From contig NC_092572.1 in assembly GCF_037975245.1 (NCBI RefSeq), positions 1 to 64,000 of the forward strand: 64,000 nt of DNA, given 5' to 3'. The number at the start of each line of letters is the position of its first letter. The first letter of the stretch is position 1. Shown in pieces: positions 53,645 to 64,000 of the stretch. The notes beneath the pieces were generated by a model. That model did not search any database, was not told the DNA's origin, and was given only the letters and a program-made list of their open reading frames with translations. Source of the DNA: Apostichopus japonicus (Eukaryota; Echinodermata; Holothuroidea; Aspidochirotida; Stichopodidae). The position numbers and the translations under genes were made by a program.

Positions 53645-54365
53645 CGTGCAAAGGCTCGGCACTTGAGTTTGATAATTTCCACATAATATAATACAATGGT
53701 TAAAAGGCTAATTGGTCTCCAGTTGTTAAGGCGTTTCTGATGTCCCCTTTTTGGGGAAGTAAGGCAATGACAGCAGACTTCATTGAATTGCATAGTTTGT
53801 TACAGCTTTTAGACTTTTCAATGAATTCAGTGAAAATGTCCTTAAAATCATTCCAAAACATCCTAAAAACTGAACATTTAGTGCATCAGGTCCTAGACTT
53901 TTGTTGTGATCCATTTGAAAGAGGGCAGCCTTTAGTTCAAATAGAGAGAGCTTGTCTTCCAATATGTTGGCAGCTTCCGGTGAAAACTGTTTGGTGATGT
54001 GTTGTAGTATTTCTCCTTTTGATTTCTCTTCTGTACGTTTATCTCTGTATAGGTCTGTGTCAAATTGAACTTGTTCATATATTATATCTTCCTGATTGGT
54101 ACTAAGACTGCCTTGTTTAAGTTCTTTCATTCAACTTTTGCAAAGTTCGTCCTCCAGACTTTTAAGGCGAGTACAGTCATAATCAGGAACTTTCTGTGCT
54201 TTAGTAAGTACCTTCTTTTTCCGGCGTTGCAATTTCTGTTCTCTTTTGCTGAACTTTATTGTTGTAGCCTTTATGTTTTTCTTGAGATTGTCGTACCATA
54301 GAAGAAAATTAACTTCAACATTGTCACAGAGTTTCCCATCTTGGATTAGCTTGCGCATTAGTGAT
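53645..54365 (-). mobile_element. L1/Tx1-like LINE fragment (D)
   Basis: On the minus strand, 54358-54131 and 54130-53780 read as the segment ahead of and into the reverse transcriptase: a KREQKLQRRKKK basic region, FELKAALFQMDHNKSLGPD, and then NNWRPISLL near 53730. These are the N-terminal RT motifs of L1/Tx1-type LINEs. The copy ends at about 53645 beside the polypyrimidine tract, and the catalytic box is absent. A stop splits the two frames. Confidence 0.8.
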
Positions 54366-54404
54366 AGGTATTCATCATCATGGGGAGGGAACTGTTAAAA
54401 ATCC

Positions 54405-55345
54405 AGTAACCATGTCCCGTGATCAGAACTAGCAACATTCCACTAGACCAACAGGTCACTTGTACATATCTAACATGGTGAAGTATCCTACGTAGCTTCG
54501 ACACGTTAGCCCAGTGATGTCACAACTTGAGGGCCTCCAGCCAATCGCTAAAAAGCTATGGGTATAGCTTTGAGACAAGAAATATGTGACGTAATCATTG
54601 CAATTGCCTAAGACGATCAGTTATAGCTATGTATTGACCCTAGTGTATCTATTTACAACTCATAATCAGCGTCTATGTTGTCCATTATAGATGCAATCTA
54701 CCCATAATAATGGTCACTCAAGCCTGTTTGGGCTCTAAGGATCAAATGTGTGACAAGAAGGGGGCATTTACCCCTAACACGTAGCTTCCAGACATCATCT
54801 ACACGTAATACACAGTATTAATAATAATACACAAATCAGTTATAGCTATGTATTGACCCTAGTGTATCTATTTACAACTCATAATCAGCGTCTATGTTGT
54901 CCATTATAGATGCAATCTACCCATAATAATGGTTACTCTAGCCTGTTTGGGCTCTTAGGATCAAATGTGTGACGTGAAGGGGGCATTTACCCCTAACACG
55001 TAACTTCCAGACATCATCTACACGTAATACACGTGGTCAAGGCGGCAAGGTAGCTTCGACACGCATTAAAAGTAGATGACGTAATCACTGCAATTGCCTA
55101 TAGATGATTGATAATAGCTATTTATTGACCGTGAAAAGGTCAAAATAACATTATACGTATTAAGCAGTAAGAACGCCGGTGGTAATAATAAGTCTGATCC
55201 GTAAGAAAGGATTGCAACATATTCAAATGCTGCATGTTCCACGATCGTGCAAATCGAAATGGAAACTCAAAGGTTTACTGGCCTAGCTGTCCGGGAATCG
55301 AACCCAGGACCTCTCGCACACAGAACCCGAACCATGCCACTTAGA
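54405..55345. repeat. tRNA-bearing repeat family R, copy 4 with internal duplication
   Basis: A degenerate tRNA-like stretch (54405-54460) is followed by GTAGCTTCGACACG and the TGACGTAATCATTGCAATTGC block. A roughly 195-base unit (ATCAGCGTCTATGTTGTCC to ACACGTAATACAC) is then present twice, at about 54620-54810 and 54838-55032. A second tRNA-like end with a B-box lies on the minus strand at 55290-55345 (GGTTCGATTCC). The unit order matches copies 2 and 3. Confidence 0.8.
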
Positions 55346-56954
55346 AAACTATTAAGGATATAGCTACATTGTAGCTTGAACAGAGCTGTTAGTTCTCAAA
55401 TTATTCTCATGTTACAAGTAATGAGCACACAACTTAAAGTACTATGGCCACCTAGCCAATTTGCCCCATATTCAGTACATCTGTTGTGTGTGATAATCTC
55501 ATTCATTCGTTCATTCAAAATCTCATGAAAGTTTTTGAAAAGTTCTTTTTGTTTCTAAGATATATGCATTTTGAAGTTTTAATAAATCTGTTAAACTCAT
55601 TAAATATGTGCAAACTATGATGATACTCATCAATATTTTTTATTTTAGGCCTTAATAAGTTGACCCCTAATAACAATCCCACATATATCATTTGAATAAT
55701 GTGATGTTCCTTGTTTCAAAAAAGGGAATAAAATATTTCAAAAATTGCCTTAGGCCATAAACATGTGTTTAGTGTCCTTCATACAAAGGTTGTAAAAACA
55801 AAGGAATAACATAACAGAAGATTAGGCAGTCATTCCTTTTACATCATCAGTGTGCATAATTAGCTAAGGGTTATTCATAAATAAAAGTAGAATTTGAGGG
55901 AGTTGCAGCTGTTTCTAATTCCTACTAGAGTTATTAAGACAATGTTGTTCATAGGTGTTCATTTAATATTAAAGTTAATTTGTTAGCATCGGTGTCCTTA
56001 CTCAAGTGGTTTCTTTTCTTCCATGACATTTGTTTAAACCTGAATAACTTAGGATTTAAAAATATAAATCTGGAACATGAACACAAGAGACAACATGACA
56101 GAAGCATTGTCATCAAAATATTGCAAATTAGGCGGACTTTAATAAAAAAACAAAGAACGCGAAAAGAAAGAAGAAAAAGAAAACCACATTAAAAATCTAG
56201 AATCATGTTGACTTCTACTTAAGTGTTTTAAAATGTCAGGAATCTTTCCTCTTCAATTCCTTCAGAGTCATTGCACGTTTTGCCAAAGTTACAAGACAGC
56301 AAATCAAGGGCTAGCTTTTAATTTGCACTATGACATATAAGCACACAGATACACTTAAAATGATCAACAATATAAAATAAAAATTGACATAAAATTTATC
56401 AAAAACACCAAATATAAACCAATAAATAATAATTGTTCTAGCAGCACCATTTAAATGATCTTGAACCTCTGCGATTTATAGTTGTAGAGTTATTGCAATT
56501 GTAAAATTTAAGTCCCAAAAAAATTGGGCCATACAAAAATTGGCACTTACATGGCCCAAATATATTCGGCCCAAACAAACTGACTCAAAGATATGTATAT
56601 GCCTCCCCCCCCAAACATTGAACCCAAAAATTTGGGCCCCACCAATTAGGGCCCAAAGAATGTGTCCCGAAATGTATTTGAGGTGGAAATACAATTTGTG
56701 CCCATCCAGCCTAAAGATGCACCTAGAATATTTTGGCGCACAGATGCAAAGAATATTTACATACTATGTAGTTGTTTCGCTACCAAGAATGAACTAAATC
56801 TGAAATACGGTTGAAGAGATATTGACATTTTACAAAAGTTTGGTCAAGCCCTCGCCCACTCAGGAATATTTGAAGATGGGTACCAACACAATAGGGAACA
56901 CCTACACATTATGGGGTATCTACCTTCCAAATATGACATTGACTCAGATTTTGG
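55346..56954. other. AT-rich interval with a GGCCCA cluster
   Basis: No gene is recognised. Between 56520 and 56665 there are at least five TTGGGCC or GGCCCAA words in about 145 bases, some in both orientations. A C-run lies at 56607-56614. Confidence 0.4.
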
Positions 56955-57405
56955 ATGACAAGCCTTATACAAAACTAGGACAAATCAAGCTAAGGTGCAC
57001 CTCAGAATCAATTTATTGACAAAACAGATCTTCCCTTCAAACTCAGACATGACTTATACACAACTAGGACAAATCAAGCTAAGGTGCACCTCAGAATCAA
57101 TTTATCAATACAAAAGATCTTCCCTTCGAACTCAGACATGACTTATACACAACTAGGACAAATCAAGCTAAGGTGCACCTCAGAATCAATTTATCAATAC
57201 AAAAGATCTTCCCTTCAAACTCAGACATGACTTATACACAACTAGGACAAATCAAGCTAAGGTGCACCTCAGAATCAATTTATCAATACAAAAGATCTTC
57301 CCTTCAAACTCAGACATGACTTATACACAACTAGGACAAATCAAGCTAAGGTGCACCTCAGAATCAATTTATTGACAAACAGATCTTCCCTTCAATCTCA
57401 GACAA
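56955..57405 (+). repeat. 89-bp tandem repeat, about five copies
   Basis: The recurring unit contains ACTTATACACAACTAGGAC and CTAAGGTGCACCTCAGAATC. Unit starts are 89 bases apart (57046, 57135, ...). The outer units differ (ATTGACAAAACAG in place of ATCAATACAAAAG). Confidence 0.93.
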
Positions 57406-57668
57406 GCATCTTCAAAGGCTGGAAATCTCTGCTGCATACTTAAAATTATTGCTATTCAAGATCAGCCTTAGACTTAAAGTCTGGCATTTTTATTCCTTGG
57501 TAAGTCTCTGTGAATCGTCTCAGTGTTAAACTAAAAGACTGGTATTTTATCTCTTGGTGTGTCCTCTAGATCATCGTCCAGCACAAAGATTGTCTAAACA
57601 AAGAGATGAGAACACCACAAATTACTTAGAGGAGACACCTTTGAGGGGGTGTGACACCAAGAGGTCAG
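57406..57668. other. Spacer between satellites
   Basis: Non-repetitive except for the pair GGAGACACCTTTGAGGG and GGGTGTGACACCAAGAGG near 57632-57665. No gene was recognised. Confidence 0.5.
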
Positions 57669-60600
57669 GTCTAATCAAATCAGCTATCAGATATTGACAT
57701 TAAGATCATATCATTGTAACTGGTATATCATATAGGATATGGCAGTCAGACTGTCTAATCAAATCAGCTATCAGATATTGACATTAAGATCATATCATTG
57801 TAACTGGTATATCATATAGGATATGGCAGTCAGACAGTCTAATCAAATCAGCTATCAGATATTGACATTAAGATCATATCATTGTAACTGGTATATCATA
57901 TAGGATATGGCAGTCAGACAGTCTAATCAAATCAGCTATCAGATATTGACATTAAGATCATATCATTGTAACTGGTATATCATATAGGATATGGCAGTCA
58001 GACAGTCTAATCAAATCAGCTATCAGATATTGACATTAATATCATATCATTGTAACTGGTATATCATATAGGATATGGCAGTCAGACAGTCTAATCAAAT
58101 CAGCTATCAGATATTGACATTAAGATCATATCATTGTAACTGGTATATCATATAGGATATGGCAGTCAGACAGTCTAATCAAATCAGCTATCAGATATTG
58201 ACATTAAGATCATATCATTGTAACTGGTATATCATATAGGATATGGCAGTCAGACAGTCTAATCAAATCAGCTATCAGATATTGACATTAAGATCATATC
58301 ATTGTAACTGGTATATCATATAGGATATGGCAGTCAGACAGTCTAATCAAATCAGCTATCAGATATTGACATTAAGATCATATCATTGTAACTGGTATAT
58401 CATATAGGATATGGCAGTCAGACAGTCTAATCAAATCAGCTATCAGATATTGACATTAAGATCATATCATTGTAACTGGTATATCATATAGGATATGGCA
58501 GTCAGACTGTCTAATCAAATCAGCTATCAGATATTGACATTAAGATCATATCATTGTAACTGGTATATCATATAGGATATGGCAGTCAGACTGTCTAATC
58601 AAATCAGCTATCAGATATTGACATTAAGATCATATCATTGTAACTGGTATATCATATAGGATATGGCAGTCAGACAGTCTAATCAAATCAGCTATCAGAT
58701 ATTGACATTAATATCATATCATTGTAACTGGTATATCATATAGGATATGGCAGTCAGACTGGCCAATCAAATCAGCTATCAGATATTGACATTAAGATCA
58801 TATCATTGTAACTGGTATATCATATAGGATATGGCAGTCAGACAGTCTAATCAAATCAGCTATCAGATATTGACATTAATATCATATCATTGTAACTGGA
58901 ATATCATATAGGATATGGCAGTCAGACAGTCTAATCAAATCAGCTATCAGATATTGACATTAAGATCATATCATTGTAACTGGTATATCATATAGGATAT
59001 GGCAGTCAGACAGTCTAATCAAATCAGCTATCAGATATTGACATTAAGATCATATCATTGTAACTGGTATATCATATAGGATATGGCAGTCAGACAGTCT
59101 AATCAAATCAGCTATCAGATATTGACATTAAGATCATATCATTGTAACTGGTATATCATATAGGATATGGCAGTCAGACAGTCTAATCAAATCAGCTATC
59201 AGATATTGACATTAAGATCATATCATTGTAACTGGTATATCATATAGGATATGGCAGTCAGACAGTCTAATCAAATCAGCTATCAGATATTGACATTAAG
59301 ATCATATCATTGTAACTGGTATATCATATAGGATATGGCAGTCAGACTGTCTAATCAAATCAGCTATCAGATATTGACATTAAGATCATATCATTGTAAC
59401 TGGTATATCATATAGGATATGGCAGTCAGACTGTCTAATCAAATCAGCTATCAGATATTGACATTAAGATCATATCATTGTAACTGGTATATCATATAGG
59501 ATATGGCAGTCAGACAGTCTAATCAAATCAGCTATCAGATATTGACATTAAGATCATATCATTGTAACTGGTATATCATATAGGATATGGCAGTCAGACT
59601 GTCTAATCAAATCAGCTATCAGATATTGACATTAAGATCATATCATTGTAACTGGTATATCATATAGGATATGGCAGTCAGACAGTCTAATCAAATCAGC
59701 TATCAGATATTGACATTAAGATCATATCATTGTAACTGGTATATCATATAGGATATGGCAGTCAGACAGTCTAATCAAATCAGCTATCAGATATTGACAT
59801 TAAGATCATATCATTGTAACTGGTATATCATATAGGATATGGCAGTCAGACAGTCTAATCAAATCAGCTATCAGATATTGACATTAAGATCATATCATTG
59901 TAACTGGTATATCATATAGGATATGGCAGTCAGACTGTCTAATCAAATCAGCTATCAGATATTGACATTAAGATCATATCATTGTAACTGGTATATCATA
60001 TAGGATATGGCAGTCAGACTGTCTAATCAAATCAGCTATCAGATATTGACATTAAGATCATATCATTGTAACTGGTATATCATATAGGATATGGCAGTCA
60101 GACAGTCTAATCAAATCAGCTATCAGATATTGACATTAAGATCATATCATTGTAACTGGTATATCATATAGGATATGGCAGTCAGACTGTCTAATCAAAT
60201 CAGCTATCAGATATTGACATTAAGATCATATCATTGTAACTGGTATATCATATAGGATATGGCAGTCAGACAGTCTAATCAAATCAGCTATCAGATATTG
60301 ACATTAAGATCATATCATTGTAACTGGTATATCATATAGGATATGGCAGTCAGACAGTCTAATCAAATCAGCTATCAGATATTGACATTAAGATCATATC
60401 ATTGTAACTGGTATATCATATAGGATATGGCAGTCAGACAGTCTAATCAAATCAGCTATCAGATATTGACATTAAGATCATATCATTGTAACTGGTATAT
60501 CATATAGGATATGGCAGTCAGACAGTCTAATCAAATCAGCTATCAGATATTGACATTAATATCATATCATTGTAACTGGTATATCATATAGGATATGGCA

Positions 60601-62560
60601 GTCAGACAGTCTAATCAAATCAGCTATCAGATATTGACATTAATATCATATCATTGTAACTGGTATATCATACAGGATATGGCAGTCAGACAGTCTAATC
60701 AAATCAGCTATCAGATATTGACATTAAGATCATATCATTGTAACTGGTATATCATATAGGATATGGCAGTCAGACAGTCTAATCAAATCAGCTATCAGAT
60801 ATTGACATTAATATCATATCATTGTAACTGGTATATCATATAGGATATGGCAGTCAGACTGGCCAATCAAATCAGCTATCAGATATTGACATTAAGATCA
60901 TATCATTGTAACTAGTTTATCAGACAGTCTAATCAAATCAGCTATCAGATATTGACATTAATATCATATCATTGTAACTGGTATATCATACAGGATATGG
61001 CAGTCAGACTGGCCAATCAAATCAGCTATCAGATATTGACATTAAGATCATATCATTGTAACTAGTTTATCAGACAGTCTAATCAAATCAGCTATCAGAT
61101 ATTGACATTAAGATCATATCATTGTAACTGGTATATCATACAGGATATGGCAGTCAGACTGTCTAATCAAATCAGCTATCAGATATTGACATTAATATCA
61201 TATCATTGTAACTGGTATATCATATAGGATATGGCAGTCAGACAGTCTAATCAAATCAGCTATCAGATATTGACATTAAGATCATATCATTGTAACTGGT
61301 ATATCATATAGGATATGGCAGTCAGACTGTCTAATCAAATCAGCTATCAGATATTGACATTAATATCATATCATTGTAACTGGTATATCATATAGGATAT
61401 GGCAGTCAGACTGTCTAATCAAATCAGCTATCAGATATTGACATTAAGATCATATCATTGTAACTGGTATATCATATAGGATATGGCAGTCAGACAGTCT
61501 AATCAAATCAGCTATCAGATATTGACATTAAGATCATATCATTGTAACTGGTATATCATACAGGATATGGCAGTCAGACAGTCTAATCAAATCAGCTATC
61601 AGATATTGACATTAAGATCATATCATTGTAACTGGTATATCATACAGGATATGGCAGTCAGACAGTCTAATCAAATCAGCTATCAGATATTGACATTAAG
61701 ATCATATCATTGTAACTGGTATATCATATAGGATATGGCAGTCAGACAGTCAAATCAAATCAGCTATCAGATATTGACATTAAGATCATATCATTGTAAC
61801 TGGTATATCATACAGGATATGGCAGTCAGACAGTCTAATCAAATCAGCTATCAGATATTGACTTTATGATCATATCATTGTAACTGGTATATCATATAGG
61901 ATATGGCAGTCAGACAGTCTAATCAAATCAGCTATCAGATATTGACATTAAGATCATATCATTGTAACTGGTATATCATATAGGATATGGCAGTCAGACA
62001 GTCTAATCAAATCAGCTATCAGATATTGACATTAATATCATATCATTGTAACTGGAATATCATATAGGATATGGCAGTCAGACAGTCTAATCAAATCAGC
62101 TATCAGATATTGACATTAAGATCATATCATTGTAACTAGTTTATCAGACAGTCTAATCAAATCAGCTATCAGATATTGACATTAAGATCATATCATTGTA
62201 ACTGGTATATCATACAGGATATGGCAGTCAGACTGGCCAATTAAATCAGCTATCAGATATTGACATTAAGATCATATCATTGTAACTGGTATATAATATA
62301 GGATATGGCAGTCAGACAGTCTAATCAAATCAGCTATCAGATATTGACATTAAGATCATATCATTGTAACTGGTATATCATACAGGATATGGCAGTCAGA
62401 CTAGCCAATCAAATCAGCTATCAGATATTGACATTAAGATCATATCATTGTAACTGGTATATCATATAGGATATGGCAGTCAGACAGTCTAATCAAATCA
62501 GCTATCAGATATTGACATGAAGATCATTTAATCGTTACTGGTATATCATATTGGAAATGA
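57669..62560 (+). repeat. 84-bp satellite array, about 59 units
   Basis: The unit runs from GTCTAATCAAATCAGCTATC to ATATGGCAGTCAGAC and has an 84-base period. Variation is limited to a few positions: CAGTCT, CTGTCT or CTGGCC at the junction, AAGATC or AATATC, ATATAGG or ATACAGG. Three units near 60914, 61072 and 62138 are shortened by 18 bases to 66 (ACTAGTTTATCAGACAG). Both lengths are multiples of three. In the frame of ATGGCAGTCAGACAG the only stop is the TAG of ATATAGG, which the ATACAGG variant removes. Degeneration increases towards the right end. Confidence 0.98.
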
Positions 62561-62664
62561 TGTTTTATGACTCAATAGTCAAAACATTATCATCATATAA
62601 TAATTAAAAATAAACAGAACATCCTGTGAAAAAAAACATACCATAAAGGAAAAGAACAATCCAC

Positions 62665-64000
62665 CCGCAGAGAGAAAATGCCAGATGTCATGGCTGTCAT
62701 AGAAGTCAAAGACAATACAGGGTCTGTTATGGACCCGAGACAATGCTGGTGTTTCCTGTAATAAAACAAAGCATAGAACATCTGATGTCATGGCTGTCAT
62801 AGAAGTCAAAGACAATACAAGGTATGTAATGAACCCGAGACAATGCTGGTGTCTCCTGTAATAAAAACAAAGCATAGAACATCAGTTGTCATGGCTGTCA
62901 TAGAAGTCTAAGACAATACAGGGTCTGTTATGGACCCGAGACAATGCTGGTGTTTCCTGTAATAAAAACAAAACATACAACATCAGATGTCATGGCTGTC
63001 AGAGAAGTCTAAGACAATACAGGGTCTGTTTTGGACCGGAGACAATGCTGGTGTCTCCTGTAATAAAAACAAAGCATAGAACATCAGTTGTCATGGCTGT
63101 CATAGAAGTCTAAGACAATACAAGGTCTGTTATGGACCCGAGACAATGCTGGTGTCTCCTGTAAAAAAAAAAAAAGCATAGAACATCAGATGTCATGGCT
63201 GTCATAGAAGTCAAAGACAATACAAGGTCTGTTATGGACCCAAGACAATGTTAGTGTCTCCTGTAATAAAAACAAAGCATAGAACATCAGATGTCATGGC
63301 TGTCATAGAAGTCAAAGACGATACAAGGTCTGTTATGGACCCGAGACATTGTTAGTGTCTCCTGTAATAAAAACAAGGTATAGAACATCAGTTGTCATGG
63401 CTGTCATTGAAGTCAAAGACAATACAAGGTCTGTTATGGACCCGAGACAATGCTGGTGTCTCCTGTAATAAGAACAAAGCATAGAACATCAGTTGTCATG
63501 GCTGTCATAGAAGTCTAAGACAATACAAGGTCTGTTATGGACCGGAGAAAATGCTGGTGTCTCCTGTAAAAAAAACAAAGCATAGAACATCAGATGTCAT
63601 GGCTGTCATAGACGTCAAAGACAATACAAGGTCTGTTATGGACCAAGACAATGTTAGTGTCTCCTGTAATAAAAACAAAGCATAGAACATCAGATGTCAT
63701 GGCTGTCATTGAAGTCAAAGACAATACAAGGTCTGTTATGGACCCGAGACAATGCTGGTGTCTCCTGTAATAAGAACAAAGCATAGAACATCAGATTTCA
63801 TGGCTGTCATAGAAGTCTAAGACAATACAAGGTCTGTTATGGACCCGAGACAATGCTGGTGTCTCCTGTAATAAAAACAAAGCATACAATATCAGATGTC
63901 ATAGCTGTCATAGAAGTCAAAGACAATACAAGGTCTGTTATGGACCCTAGTCAATGCTGGTGTCTCCTGTAATAAAAACAAGGTATAGAACATCAGATGT
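62665..64000 (+). repeat. 101-bp satellite array (continues beyond window)
   Basis: About 13 units contain CATGGCTGTCATAGAAGTC, ACAAGGTCTGTTATGGACCC and CTGGTGTCTCCTGTAATAAAA, with a period of 100-102. Units are more diverged than in the 84-bp array. It runs off the right edge. Minus-strand frames of 60-100 codons inside are repeat by-products. Confidence 0.97.

Noticed and set aside
53384-53793. Lys/Glu-rich minus-strand frames
   Set aside because: They are translations of the polypyrimidine tract. Only the part from about 53645 upward has LINE similarity.
57669-64000. CRISPR-like array
   Set aside because: Repeats are contiguous with no unique spacers and the context is a eukaryotic telomere. 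This is satellite DNA.

Overview
The window is a chromosome (or contig) end from a eukaryote. It opens with about 2.3 kb of CCCTAA telomere repeat, so the G-rich TTAGGG strand is the minus strand and the chromosome interior lies to the right. TTAGGG telomeres, CR1-like and L1/Tx1-like LINEs, Ty3-type LTR elements, hAT-type MITEs, tRNA-derived repeats and AGGCCTA-rich DNA fit a marine invertebrate. A deuterostome such as an echinoderm is my best guess (inference, moderate to low confidence). I found no convincing host protein-coding gene and no intact tRNA or rRNA gene. Every long open frame belongs to a retroelement.

Layout. 1-2310: telomere repeats, pure at first and then variant. 2311-9480: subtelomere bounded at both ends by the same two minisatellite families. 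Between them lie a 1.15 kb foldback element with a 10-bp target duplication, a tRNA-derived repeat, a (GAT)n tract and a 417-bp hAT-type MITE. 9480-13772: no recognisable feature. 13773-22980: a full-length minus-strand Ty3-type LTR retrotransposon with LTRs that differ by one indel and an open 1624-residue pol. 23.5-35.7 kb: broken non-LTR retrotransposons (a minus CR1/Jockey-like copy, three plus copies of a second family, and a minus copy with a PHD-like finger and endonuclease). These are interleaved with hAT MITEs and several copies of a repeat that carries a tRNA-like segment.

39629-47057: a second full-length Ty3 element on the plus strand. Its 581-bp LTRs differ at one base, it has a tRNA-Leu primer site, an open 1300-residue pol and a third coding region with two C2H2 zinc fingers. 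Its gag is broken several times and the first integrase catalytic Asp is Asn. 47.0-52.4 kb: two diverged copies of one repeat block, each carrying a hAT-like element at a different point, so that one block shows the empty site of the other. 53.6-55.3 kb: an L1/Tx1-like fragment and another copy of the tRNA-bearing repeat. 56.95-64 kb: three successive satellites with 89-bp, 84-bp (about 59 units) and 101-bp periods, the last running off the window.

How it fits together: this is an insertion-tolerant subtelomere built from telomere repeat, nested mobile elements and satellite DNA. The main novelty candidates are a roughly 75-bp core shared by MITEs with unrelated ends, the young but defective Ty3 element with zinc-finger ORF3, and the 84-bp satellite whose unit lengths (84 and 66) keep a 3-bp phase.
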